Shown here: positions 27,959 to 36,731 of the stretch, one piece after another | Layout: each line of letters begins with the position of its first letter | Position numbering within the stretch: the first letter of the stretch is position 1 | Source of the DNA: Thalassotalea sp. 1_MG-2023 | GTDB lineage: Bacteria > Pseudomonadota > Gammaproteobacteria > Enterobacterales > Alteromonadaceae | Length of the DNA stretch: 64,000 bases | Direction: 5' to 3' | Assembly (NCBI RefSeq): GCF_030546745.1 | Contig: NZ_JAUOPD010000001.1 | Coordinates: 62,001-126,000 of the forward strand | The notes under the pieces: model-generated | What the model was told of the DNA's origin: nothing | Seen by the model: only the letters and a program-made list of their open reading frames with translations | Databases searched by the model: none | Made by a program: the position numbers and the translations under genes

Positions 27959-28689
27959 TGTTTAGGTAAAGAGAGGCTGATTGCCAAGACGGTAATTGAC
28001 TGAACTCCATGTTGCTTTAACAACTGGCTTATTGTGTTTACGGTAGAGCCAGTTGTTACAACATCATCAAATAAAACGATATGTTTAGGCAACGAAATTT
28101 CTTCATTTAACATAAAATCTTGCGCCATTAAACGTCGTCGCTCTTTACCTGAATATCCTACCTGACTCTTTTGTTGCTCTACTCTACATAAAGCATGGGG
28201 TAAATATTGACAGCCAATGTGTTTGGCAAATTGCCGAGCAATTAAATGACTTTGATTATAGCCGCGTTGCTGCCATTTTTTAATATGACTTGGTACGACT
28301 AACAAGGTGGTTTCTTGTGAAACGATTTGGCAAATATTATTAGTAGTGATGAGCAGTTTTGCTAACAGTTTGCTTAATTCGAATCTATTATGAAATTTAA
28401 GTTGCGGTAGCCATTGGTTGAACGGAAAAACATACGGAGCTACACACACAAGTTGATCAAAATCGCGTTTAGGAAATAAACGATCGATTGCCGGCCAATT
28501 TAATAAATCTGTTCCGGATAACGTGTAATTAAATAAGGGTAAATCATTGACACAATGATGACAAAGTAAGGGGATAGTAACAGGCTGTTGATGACATAAA
28601 TCACAGCTACCAAGCGTGAGCAAAAGCTGCTGATAACGCTGCACGCAACGATCGATAATGCTGTTATTGTAATGCTGTAAAAATTCCAT
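27955..28689 (-). CDS. comF: ComF family phosphoribosyltransferase-like protein
   Basis: A cytosolic protein related to GntX/ComF and linked to natural DNA uptake and recombination. An N-terminal zinc-finger-like element CDLCHQQ-x7-CHHC precedes the PRTase fold. The signature IKKWQQRGYNQSHLIARQFA and the PRPP-binding loop VLFDDVVTTGSTV are present. It has 244 residues. Divergent from bioH, the common gammaproteobacterial arrangement. The TTAA at 27955-27958 contains the stops of both comF and the M14 gene. Confidence 0.92.
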   Translation of the reverse strand: MEFLQHYNNSIIDRCVQRYQQLLLTLGSCDLCHQQPVTIPLLCHHCVNDLPLFNYTLSGTDLLNWPAIDRLFPKRDFDQLVCVAPYVFPFNQWLPQLKFHNRFELSKLLAKLLITTNNICQIVSQETTLLVVPSHIKKWQQRGYNQSHLIARQFAKHIGCQYLPHALCRVEQQKSQVGYSGKERRRLMAQDFMLNEEISLPKHIVLFDDVVTTGSTVNTISQLLKQHGVQSITVLAISLSLPKH

Positions 28690-28747
28690 TTAACCATGTC
28701 TTTAAGTAAACTATGCCCTTTAACCGTTAAGGGCTTACGCTAAAAGC

Positions 28748-29530
28748 ATGGCAAATAAATCAGATTTTGCGAGTCAAAAACAGGGTGTACCCATCGTATT
28801 CATTCATGGTTGGGGGTTAAATGCAGGGGTTTGGCAACCATTGGCAGAAAAGTTAGCGGATAAATTTCGTATTATCACTGTTGATTTACCTGGCTATGGA
28901 GAAAACCATCAACAGTTGTGTTCGCCATATTCACTAACCACTATCGCTGGAAAAATCTGTCAAACTATTAATGAACCCGCTGTATATGTGGGTTGGTCGC
29001 TTGGTGGTTTAGTTGCCAATCAAATTGCGCTTGAATATCCCAGCCTTGTAACCGGTTTAGTGAATGTAGCGAGTACGCCATGTTTTTTACAGCAAGATAA
29101 TTGGCGAGGAATTCAACCCGCAGTGCTAACAAACTTTCATCGCCAATTAGCAAAAGATACACAGAAAACAATTGACAACTTTTTAAAAATCCAAGCCATG
29201 GGTAGTCCGCATATTCGACAAGATATCAAACGAATTCGCGCATTAATTATGCAATACCCTATGGCGAATAAAAACACGCTAATGCATTCTTTAACCTTGT
29301 TAGAAACAACTGATCAGCGCAATCAGTTAGTTAGCATTAAATGTCCGTATTTACGAATGTATGGCAAACTTGACGGGTTAGTCCCCAAAGAGGTGATAGC
29401 TAATATTGCCAGATTAGCACCAACCAGTGAGCAAGTTATTTTTGAACAATCATCGCATGCACCCTTTATTAGTGAGTTATCGTCGTTTACTGACCAGCTA
29501 CAAACATGGTTAGTAAACGTAACAAATTAA
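28748..29530 (+). CDS. bioH: pimeloyl-ACP methyl ester carboxylesterase
   Basis: An alpha/beta hydrolase that frees pimeloyl-ACP from its methyl ester at the end of biotin precursor synthesis. The catalytic triad reads Ser84 (GWSLGG), Asp209 (GKLDGLVP) and His237 (SSHAPF), two residues later than in E. coli BioH. HGWGLNAGVWQ is the oxyanion-hole motif. It has 260 residues. Divergent from comF across a 58-base promoter region. Confidence 0.93.
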   Translation: MANKSDFASQKQGVPIVFIHGWGLNAGVWQPLAEKLADKFRIITVDLPGYGENHQQLCSPYSLTTIAGKICQTINEPAVYVGWSLGGLVANQIALEYPSLVTGLVNVASTPCFLQQDNWRGIQPAVLTNFHRQLAKDTQKTIDNFLKIQAMGSPHIRQDIKRIRALIMQYPMANKNTLMHSLTLLETTDQRNQLVSIKCPYLRMYGKLDGLVPKEVIANIARLAPTSEQVIFEQSSHAPFISELSSFTDQLQTWLVNVTN

Positions 29531-29684
29531 CGGTATTAGAACGTACCGACTAAAGGCTGCTTATTCCACGCAACGCTTTACATTTCGGCTTGTTTGGTTA
29601 ATAATTAAACAGATTGCATTTGAGCTAGTATCAGCGGTCTTATTACCATGAATAATTGGTAAATGTGATATTAAGGAGAAGTAA

Positions 29685-29981
29685 ATGAATATTGATTCTG
29701 CATTTAATTCAGGCTTACAAGGGTTTCAAAAAGCAACTGAAACGGCTAATCAGGCTGCATCTGACATAGCAAGAGCTGTGGGATACAACCCAGAAGAGCC
29801 TACCTTAGGTCAGCAAGAAAATGACAACATGATGAACCAAAATACAGGTTCAGGTGAGTTAGCTGATTTGAATAAATCTATTGTAGAAATGCGAGTAGCT
29901 GAACATCAAGCAAAAGCCTCTGCTAACGTCATTCAGACGGCTGATGAAAATCTTGGTACATTGCTAGATGTTAGCGTATAA
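29685..29981 (+). CDS. small flagellar rod/hook C-terminal-domain-like protein
   Basis: A 98-residue protein without signal peptide and with a strong AAGGAGAAG ribosome site. Its last 40 residues (ADLNKSIVEMRVAEHQAKASANVIQTADENLGTLLDV) have the heptad pattern of the Flg_bbr_C helix that ends FlgC, FlgE and FlgG, but the rod-protein N-terminus and core are missing and no flagellar genes lie nearby. It is followed three bases later by the HExxH protein, so the two are coupled. From memory similar orphan genes occur in Shewanella and Colwellia; the function is unknown. Confidence 0.75.
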   Translation: MNIDSAFNSGLQGFQKATETANQAASDIARAVGYNPEEPTLGQQENDNMMNQNTGSGELADLNKSIVEMRVAEHQAKASANVIQTADENLGTLLDVSV

Positions 29982-29984
29982 CTA

Positions 29985-30965
29985 ATGAACATTACGACGC
30001 ATACTGCGAATATCCCTGTTCCGACGGTTACAAATCCGCCTACGGAAGCATTGCGTCGTGATAATGTGCAACGTGAAATTATCACGCAACCTGCAGCAGC
30101 TCAACAATCGGCAAGAGAGAAAGGCGCTGCATCGGAAAGAGAACGCGCTAGAACACCTGCCCAAAACAATGAACAAATTGATTTCGAACAGCTGCGCAAA
30201 CAAGCTGAGAAGGAAAGCTCCACCATCACTGAAGATGGCAAAGGTGATTCTGAAAACCAAGGAGACTCTTCACAGCAAGACTCTTCACAGCAAGGTAATC
30301 AAGCATCAAAGAATAACCCAGATAATCAACAAGCGTCGTCCGATGACGGTGCTGATAACGCCTCTGAACCAGACTTTGCTGATCAACAATTAATACGAGA
30401 ATTACAAAATCGTGATAAAGAAGTGCGTTCGCATGAGCAAGCACATGCTACGGCTGGTGGTGCTTATACCGGAGCGCCAAGTTATAGTTTTGAAGTTGGC
30501 CCTGATGGAAAAAAATATGCGGTAGAAGGAGAGGTATCCGTAGACTTATCACCAATCAAAGGTGATCCACAAGCTACAATAGCTAAGCTACAAAAAGTAT
30601 ATAATGCCGCATTAGCGCCAGCAAACCCTTCTATACAAGATAGCCGGGTAGCAAATAAAGCTGCACAGCTTATCGCACAAGCACAATCTGAACTTTACGA
30701 AATAACGCAATCAGCAATAAATGCTACAAGCGGTGAGCGTGTTGTTATTGACACCAGTGATCGTTTTGCATCCAACAATGCAGAGGAAGTGTCTGGTAAC
30801 GATTTTGATCAGCGTATTCAGCAAACACTTAACGCGCAAGAGGAAATAGCGCCTTTCAGACCTGCTAAAGTAGAGAAGGCTGCTGTTGTGATTGAAAGTC
30901 TCTATAGCAATGTGCATAGTGCTTACGAGAAGCCATCTCGCTCACAATTTGAATTAACGGCATAA
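29985..30965 (+). CDS. putative metalloprotease of the CJM1_0395/SprA-related family
   Basis: A 326-residue protein. Residues 1-130 are low-complexity and hydrophilic (Gln, Ser, Asp, Asn). The conserved domain starts near 135: LQNRDKEVRSHEQAHATAGG, whose His150-Glu151-x2-His154 is a zinc-protease-type HExxH, then YTGAPSYSFEVGPDGKKYAVEGEV and a helical VANKAAQLIAQAQSELYEI segment. There is no signal peptide. It is directly coupled to the flagellar-like small gene. Proteolytic activity is inferred from the motif only. Confidence 0.8.
   Translation: MNITTHTANIPVPTVTNPPTEALRRDNVQREIITQPAAAQQSAREKGAASERERARTPAQNNEQIDFEQLRKQAEKESSTITEDGKGDSENQGDSSQQDSSQQGNQASKNNPDNQQASSDDGADNASEPDFADQQLIRELQNRDKEVRSHEQAHATAGGAYTGAPSYSFEVGPDGKKYAVEGEVSVDLSPIKGDPQATIAKLQKVYNAALAPANPSIQDSRVANKAAQLIAQAQSELYEITQSAINATSGERVVIDTSDRFASNNAEEVSGNDFDQRIQQTLNAQEEIAPFRPAKVEKAAVVIESLYSNVHSAYEKPSRSQFELTA
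30264..30293 (+). repeat. 15-base tandem duplication within the metalloprotease gene
   Basis: The unit GACTCTTCACAGCAA occurs twice in a row (30264-30278, 30279-30293) and encodes DSSQQ twice in the disordered N-terminal region. It keeps frame, so copy-number change would alter only linker length. Confidence 0.9.
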
Positions 30966-31006
30966 TGGTCATTGTAAAACCTATTACCTTTTAACAAATG
31001 TTTTGG

Positions 31007-31363
31007 CTAAAACAGCGATTGATAGTTGGAAATAGTCGAACATACCGTTTTTTGATTTTCTTGGTGCAGTTTCGGCGAACGTTTTTTTCCTTCACAATAT
31101 TCTACAAAAAAATCTTTAACTGAAGCGCGCGTAGCGGTAATTTGCTTTAAGTAGTCTTGCTCACTTTCATTAAAACGCTCTAACTTGCTTTCTAAATCAC
31201 GATATACTTTGCTGGGGTTTAATCGCACTTTAGTATCTGTTGCATCATTAAATTCCGCTAATAGATTCTCTTTCTGTGTTAAATACCATTTTTCAAGTTC
31301 TGGTTGTGGATAAAAGTGCAAAAATATTGCAATTGCCACGATTAAGATCAATAAATTCTTCAT
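31007..31363 (-). CDS. conserved hypothetical membrane-anchored protein
   Basis: A 118-residue protein with an N-terminal hydrophobic helix (residues 3-18) and a charged, helical remainder with two Cys near the C-terminus (VEYCEGKKR and TVCSTISN). No family recognised. It is divergent from ccoG, separated by 131 bases, and the ATG and coding pattern look real. Confidence 0.6.
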   Translation of the reverse strand: MKNLLILIVAIAIFLHFYPQPELEKWYLTQKENLLAEFNDATDTKVRLNPSKVYRDLESKLERFNESEQDYLKQITATRASVKDFFVEYCEGKKRSPKLHQENQKTVCSTISNYQSLF

Positions 31364-31494
31364 AGCTTGTCGTATAATATAGCCCTACAGATAGAATAGT
31401 AAATTAAGCATCAACAATACACGTATTTTTTCCAATAAAAGCATAATAAAAATTACGGTATTGTCCTTTTTCGACGTTTAGATTAGGACTTATT

Positions 31495-32928
31495 GTGAAC
31501 AAAGAGCAAGAAAACGCTAACAATCGTTTAGATATTCCAGTTAAAAATATCAAAGTAGAGCGCCCAGATCCGGTTCAAGAATACAAACCTCGTGATCAAA
31601 TTTATGTGCGAAAGGTCACGGGATTTTTCCAACAACTAAGACAAAAGATGAACTTCTTTTTCTTGGGGCTCTTTGCGGTATTACCATGGTTAACCTACAA
31701 CGGCGAACAAGCCATTTTATTAGACATCGCGAACCAGCGCTTCACCTTTTGGGGGTTAACACTCTGGCCGCAAGATTTAACGTTGCTTGCTTGGTTATTT
31801 ATTGTCAGTGCCTTTTTGTTGTTTTTCGTCACCACTTTTCTAGGTCGTGTGTGGTGTGGGTATTTGTGTCCACAAACAGTGTGGACGTTCATCTTTATTT
31901 GGTTTGAAGAAAAAATAGAAGGTACGGCAAATCAGCGGAAAAAACTCGATAGTCAAAAGCTCAACGCTAATAAGCTATGGCGTAAAACACTTAAACACAG
32001 CTGTTGGTTATTCTTTTCACTCCTTACATCCTTAACGTTTGTTGGCTATTTTGCCCCAGTTGAAGAAGTTTTTATTAACTTTTTCACCTTTAATAGCTCG
32101 TTTGTCATCGTGTCTGTTGTGCTGTTTTTTGCGTTGTGTACCTATGGCAACGCGGGCTGGATGCGTGAAATCATGTGCCTACATATGTGCCCATATGCGC
32201 GTTTTCAATCAGCAATGTTTGATAAGGACACGCTAACAGTTTCATATGATTATAACCGTGGTGAAACAAGAGGCCCCAGATCTCGTAAGCAAGACCCTAA
32301 AGAGCTAGGGCTAGGTGATTGTATTGATTGTAACCTTTGTGTTCAGGTATGCCCTACGGGTATCGACATTCGAAATGGGTTGCAGTATGAATGCATAAAT
32401 TGTGGGGCCTGTGTAGACGCCTGTGACGGTGTAATGACCAAGATGAAATATGATACAGGTCTAATTCGCTATACTACAGAACATGAGTTAGAGGGTAAAA
32501 AAGTACACTTAATTCGCTCTAAGTTAGTGGGTTATGCGGTGGTTTTATTGGTAATGACGAGTTTATTAATGTGGGAAATTACCCACCGAGTACCTGTATC
32601 GTTAGATATTATTCGCGATCGAACTGAGCTGGCTAAAGAAAACTTTAATGGTGACATTGAAAATGTTTATACCCTCAAGGTGTTGAATAAGTCGCAAACT
32701 GATAACACTTACCGCTTGAGTGTAAAAGGCATTGAGAATATACAATGGCATGGGCCTAAAGAAGTGACTGTTAAAGCGGCTAGCGTACAAATGCTACCCA
32801 TGAGCCTTTCGGTTGATCCATTTGAACTGGAAGAGTACATGACAGATATTATATTTGTTATTGAGTTAATTTCTGATGAAGATGAAGTATCATTGGAACA
32901 TGAATCTCGCTTTTTTAATAAACGTTAA
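31495..32928 (+). CDS. ccoG: cytochrome c oxidase accessory protein CcoG (RdxA/FixG)
   Basis: A membrane protein with about five helices, polyferredoxin centres and a C-terminal immunoglobulin-like domain. It takes part in copper handling and assembly of cbb3-type oxidase. Two 4Fe-4S motifs are seen: DCIDCNLCVQVCP and CINCGACVDAC; FLGRVWCGYLCPQTVW holds further Cys in a membrane loop. It has 477 residues and a GTG start with TTAGGA ahead. The cbb3 genes themselves are not in the window. srkA overlaps its stop by one base. Confidence 0.93.
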   Translation: MNKEQENANNRLDIPVKNIKVERPDPVQEYKPRDQIYVRKVTGFFQQLRQKMNFFFLGLFAVLPWLTYNGEQAILLDIANQRFTFWGLTLWPQDLTLLAWLFIVSAFLLFFVTTFLGRVWCGYLCPQTVWTFIFIWFEEKIEGTANQRKKLDSQKLNANKLWRKTLKHSCWLFFSLLTSLTFVGYFAPVEEVFINFFTFNSSFVIVSVVLFFALCTYGNAGWMREIMCLHMCPYARFQSAMFDKDTLTVSYDYNRGETRGPRSRKQDPKELGLGDCIDCNLCVQVCPTGIDIRNGLQYECINCGACVDACDGVMTKMKYDTGLIRYTTEHELEGKKVHLIRSKLVGYAVVLLVMTSLLMWEITHRVPVSLDIIRDRTELAKENFNGDIENVYTLKVLNKSQTDNTYRLSVKGIENIQWHGPKEVTVKAASVQMLPMSLSVDPFELEEYMTDIIFVIELISDEDEVSLEHESRFFNKR

Positions 32929-33902
32929 TGTCAGTATTTAATTTTAGTTCACTGTCTCCAGATCTTATTTTAGATGGTATTGAATCAACAGGCTTGATGG
33001 TAGACAGTGGCCTGTTACCACTAAACAGCTATGAGAATAGGGTGTATCAGTTTCACAATGAAGCGAAGGAAAAATTTGTCACTAAATTTTATCGGCCGCA
33101 ACGTTGGCAGCCCGTGCAAATCCAAGAAGAGCTCGATTTTGCACTAGAATTACAAGAACATGAATTACCTATCGTTGCGCCGATACAAATTGACGGACAG
33201 TCGTTATTTGAATATCAAGGGTTCCATTTTGCGTTATATCCTTGTCGAGGAGGGCGTATATTTGAGGTGGATAATTTAGATCAACTAGAATGGATGGGGC
33301 GGTTTGTTGGCAGGATCCATGCAATATCAGCCAAAAAAGCATTTCAACATCGACCAAGCATTTCTACAGAAGCTTTTATTGTTGATGCCATTACTACGAT
33401 AAAAGCGTCAGGTTATGTGCCTAAAACACTACATATCGCGTTTTTTACCATATTAGAACAAGTTGCAAGTCTGTGTATTGATCAATATCAAGCTGAGCAT
33501 GTTATTCGTTTACATGGTGATTGCCATGCGGGAAATATTCTTTGGCGAGATGAAGGGCCACATTTTGTTGATTTAGATGATTGTCGCATGGGGCCAGCTA
33601 TTCAAGATTTATGGATGATGTTATCAGGTGATCGTCAGCAACAATGTTTGCAGCTTGATACGTTACTTTCTGGCTATGAAGAGTTTTTTGAGTTTGATAG
33701 CAAAGAACTTGCGCTTATTGAATCTTTACGTACTATGCGAGTGATAAATTATATTGCTTGGCTGTGCAGGCGCTGGCAAGATCCAGCATTTCCGATGAAT
33801 TTTCCATGGTTTAATACCGAAAAATATTGGGAAGAACAAATTTTAATGTTAAAAGAGCAATACTCGGCGCTGCAGCAAGCGCCACTTTCATTGCTTCCAT
33901 AA
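32928..33902 (+). CDS. srkA: stress response kinase A (YihE), Ser/Thr protein kinase
   Basis: A cytosolic kinase of the choline-kinase-like (APH) fold that counteracts stress-induced cell death in E. coli. The catalytic loop is HGDCHAGNILW and the metal-binding Asp follows in FVDLDDCRMGP. At 324 residues it matches the family (about 328). It starts within the ccoG stop (TAATG) and precedes dsbA by 17 bases, the same srkA-dsbA order as in E. coli. Confidence 0.94.
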   Translation: MSVFNFSSLSPDLILDGIESTGLMVDSGLLPLNSYENRVYQFHNEAKEKFVTKFYRPQRWQPVQIQEELDFALELQEHELPIVAPIQIDGQSLFEYQGFHFALYPCRGGRIFEVDNLDQLEWMGRFVGRIHAISAKKAFQHRPSISTEAFIVDAITTIKASGYVPKTLHIAFFTILEQVASLCIDQYQAEHVIRLHGDCHAGNILWRDEGPHFVDLDDCRMGPAIQDLWMMLSGDRQQQCLQLDTLLSGYEEFFEFDSKELALIESLRTMRVINYIAWLCRRWQDPAFPMNFPWFNTEKYWEEQILMLKEQYSALQQAPLSLLP

Positions 33903-33919
33903 AAGAAAAGGGGTAAATA

Positions 33920-34552
33920 ATGCGAAGAATAGCCAGTATGTTGGTGTTAATGGCATCTATTTTTAGTGCTAATGCAGCTGACTACGAAGAAGGAAAACAC
34001 TATAAAAAAATAACACCACTTCCTGTAGAATCACCTGAAGTGAGAGAGTTTTTTTCGTTTTATTGTAAACACTGTTTTAACTTCGAACATATGATTAAAT
34101 CGATTAAAGCAGATTTACCTGAAGGTGTTCCTTTAGTGAAAAACCACGTTGACTTTTTACCTGGTGCCTCACAAAAAATGCAACGTATGATGACCCGAGC
34201 GATGATAACGGCTCAATTACTAAACATGGAAGATAAGCAAGTGGCTTCTATGTTTAATTACATTCATGAACATAACGCGGTTCCGACTTCAGAGCGTGAT
34301 ATGCGTAATGTTTTTGTGCTTAATGGTGCAGATGGTAAAGAGTTTGATCGCTTAATGGCAAGTGATGAAGTTCATGAAAAAGCAACTAAAATGCAGTCTT
34401 ATCAAAACATGTTAGCTTCAGCAAATGAATTACGAGTTGTACCAAGTGTTGTAGTAAACGGTAAATACATGATTGATACTCATGATTTAGATCCTGAAAA
34501 CTTCATCGAAGATTATAATAAATTAGTGAAATATTTATTAACGCTAGATTAG
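33920..34552 (+). CDS. dsbA: thiol:disulfide interchange protein DsbA
   Basis: A periplasmic oxidase that introduces disulfide bonds into exported proteins. The signal peptide ends near residue 19-20 (SANAAD). The active site is Cys49-Lys-His-Cys52 (FYCKHCFNF) instead of the usual CPHC, and the cis-Pro loop is VVPSVVV. It has 210 residues and a GGGG ribosome site nine bases ahead. The Lys in the first X position is unusual; see findings. Confidence 0.95.
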   Translation: MRRIASMLVLMASIFSANAADYEEGKHYKKITPLPVESPEVREFFSFYCKHCFNFEHMIKSIKADLPEGVPLVKNHVDFLPGASQKMQRMMTRAMITAQLLNMEDKQVASMFNYIHEHNAVPTSERDMRNVFVLNGADGKEFDRLMASDEVHEKATKMQSYQNMLASANELRVVPSVVVNGKYMIDTHDLDPENFIEDYNKLVKYLLTLD

Positions 34553-34562
34553 GGCGTACTTT

Positions 34563-34588
34563 AACGGCACACATCGAGGTGTGCCGTT
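34563..34588. terminator. terminator hairpin between dsbA and the convergent SHOCT-protein gene
   Basis: A perfect 10-bp stem, AACGGCACAC (34563-34572) with GTGTGCCGTT (34579-34588), and a six-base loop, followed by CAATTT. It lies 11 bases after the dsbA stop and 28 before the convergent stop, so it is likely used in both directions. Confidence 0.8.
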
Positions 34589-34615
34589 CAATTTGCTAGC
34601 ATTTTAGCAGCACAA

Positions 34616-36697
34616 CTATGAAGAAAGCTTTTCGATTATTCTTGCTTTACTACGGTTAAACTCTTCCTCACTTAGAAAACCCTGCGATTTAAGCTCTAAT
34701 AACTTATTCAGTGAATTGATTAACACTTCATCATTGTCTTCGTTTTTCGCGGTTACCTTCTGTGCGGGCTTTGCATCATGGTGTTTTGGTGCTTTATGGT
34801 TAGTCATAGCTTGCGCTGTACGCTGAGAACTATCATGCTTTGGTGTTGTCTCTTGCTTGTTAGCTTGAGCTGTTGCTGATGACCGAGTGGAAGTGTGTGT
34901 TACACGCTGTTTTTGAGGGGGCTCTACGGGCTTTGGTTTAATCACACGCTTTTCTGTATTGCCTTTACATAATTGATGTGAAATCAACCAACACCAGTTA
35001 ATCACTTGTTGTTGTACTTGTTCAAAGCGTGCTTTAGTTAGGCGTTGATTTCCTTCCCTTAAATATAAACATAATTGTTTTGTCTCTTGGTTTTGTAAGT
35101 GGATAACCATGACAATTTTTCGTACTTTGTTATCCACCATTTTATGACGCTTTTCTTCTTTAAATACTTGATCTATGCGTGACTCTGCTTTGTTACTAAA
35201 GGGTGAGTTTTTATTAATAGTGCTGATTAATTCACCGTTCAAGTAAAGCTCGTTCATAGCAATGTCGTTTATGGCAATATGGGCACTTGCCGTTTTTTCA
35301 TGGCGTTTAAATAGCAATAATTCTGCTTTTTCTTTATCTATTGAAAACGTTGCGTAATGAGTACGTAATAGTTTTTTAGCGTTCTTATATTTCTCATCTT
35401 GTCGAAATAGTACCGCTACAATAGCACCGGCGATCACTAATAAAATCACAATAAAGTAAAGGCTATTTGACTGTTCTTTTTGTTCTTCAAGGGGAGTAGT
35501 TTGCACTGGAATCTCGCTAACATCAGTAGTGTTATTCGTTGTTAGCAGGCTTTTGTTTGCAAGATCTACAATAATAATTTGATTTGCCGAATTGATGAGT
35601 AATTGAGGCCTCGCATTGGCGTTAAGTAGCGAAAAATCGATGGTTGCTATTGGGTTACTGCTGATATTTGCCGTTATTGCGGAGGCTTTTATTAACCAGT
35701 TGTCAGAAGTTTTTTCGAGAAAAATTAATGGATAATGTTCGTTACTTAATTGCGGGTTTTTTAAATAAATACTGTTACTAAAAATGATATCTTGTTGTAG
35801 CAAATGCTCGTCAGTAGCAGGCTGTAAAAGAAAGTTATCGCCTAGTGTCGCTTTACGTAATTGTGTAGTTTTTTTTAGTTTTTCAATAATAACAAATTGA
35901 TTTTCATCTTCTTTTAACCACGTTAGATCGAGTACATTGCCAAGTCCTGTGCTGACAACCTCGCTAGGAGAGTCGTTACTACTAAACAATATATTATCAG
36001 GCGGAACTGTGTATTGTCGAAGGCCAAATTTTTGTGGGTTGATGCGTAATAGTGCACCCGAAAATAAGGGGTGATTTGGGTAGTGTTTTTCTGCTGAAAT
36101 AACAGCAAAAAGCTGCCCATACCCTTTTTGCCAAGATTTAATATAAGGATTAAAGCTTAGTAAAGGTATACTCACGCTGCTGTCGGGTAAGGGGATACGA
36201 AGTACTTCTCGCCGGCTCTCGGTTAATATCGCAGTTGAATCTGATGATAAACTGAGTTGCCATTCAAAAATAACCGCCTCAAAGGGCATTTGTTTGTCAT
36301 CATCAACGGTAAGCTTCATTGAGCGGTTAGTTAACGAAGCAGATTCAATATGTGCGCTATAAAAGGTGGCGTAACCAATTTTCTCTTCTTGAGCAAAGTT
36401 AGGGTGTAAAGCTAATGCTGTGAGTCGTTGAAAATCATCTGAAAAATGCTTAGCATTTAATAGTGGTTGGTATGTAGATGCTGATTGTTTGATTAACCCA
36501 ACATCGCCAAACGTTGAAAAACTGATAAATTGATGAGGATGGTTTGGTAACAGCACTATCGTTGAAACCTCGCCTCTAAAATCTGAGGGAAGTAAAGGCT
36601 TTTGACTAAACTCAAGCGTGTTGGCTTTCGCAAGTGAAGTTAGCAATAAGCCAACAGATATGATCAAGTATTTTATTATTATTTTAATGTTTATCAT
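34616..36697 (-). CDS. membrane protein with periplasmic quinoprotein-like beta-propeller and C-terminal SHOCT domain
   Basis: A 693-residue protein. The signal peptide ends near KANTLE (residue 26). Residues about 30-400 resemble the glucose/sorbosone dehydrogenase propeller (LPSDFRGEVSTIVLLPNHP, LTALALHPNFA), but the catalytic His of true dehydrogenases is not evident. A membrane helix lies at about 417-435 (YFIVILLVIAGAIVAVLF). A cytosolic region with a Lys/Gln/Thr-rich linker follows, and the last 35 residues (LLELKSQGFLSEEEFNRSKARIIEKL) are a typical SHOCT motif. It follows the SSB-like gene by 34 bases on the same strand. The role is unknown. Confidence 0.75.
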   Translation of the reverse strand: MINIKIIIKYLIISVGLLLTSLAKANTLEFSQKPLLPSDFRGEVSTIVLLPNHPHQFISFSTFGDVGLIKQSASTYQPLLNAKHFSDDFQRLTALALHPNFAQEEKIGYATFYSAHIESASLTNRSMKLTVDDDKQMPFEAVIFEWQLSLSSDSTAILTESRREVLRIPLPDSSVSIPLLSFNPYIKSWQKGYGQLFAVISAEKHYPNHPLFSGALLRINPQKFGLRQYTVPPDNILFSSNDSPSEVVSTGLGNVLDLTWLKEDENQFVIIEKLKKTTQLRKATLGDNFLLQPATDEHLLQQDIIFSNSIYLKNPQLSNEHYPLIFLEKTSDNWLIKASAITANISSNPIATIDFSLLNANARPQLLINSANQIIIVDLANKSLLTTNNTTDVSEIPVQTTPLEEQKEQSNSLYFIVILLVIAGAIVAVLFRQDEKYKNAKKLLRTHYATFSIDKEKAELLLFKRHEKTASAHIAINDIAMNELYLNGELISTINKNSPFSNKAESRIDQVFKEEKRHKMVDNKVRKIVMVIHLQNQETKQLCLYLREGNQRLTKARFEQVQQQVINWCWLISHQLCKGNTEKRVIKPKPVEPPQKQRVTHTSTRSSATAQANKQETTPKHDSSQRTAQAMTNHKAPKHHDAKPAQKVTAKNEDNDEVLINSLNKLLELKSQGFLSEEEFNRSKARIIEKLSS

Positions 36698-36731
36698 ATT
36701 GAAATTATTCCGTTTGTTACGGATTCGTTAA

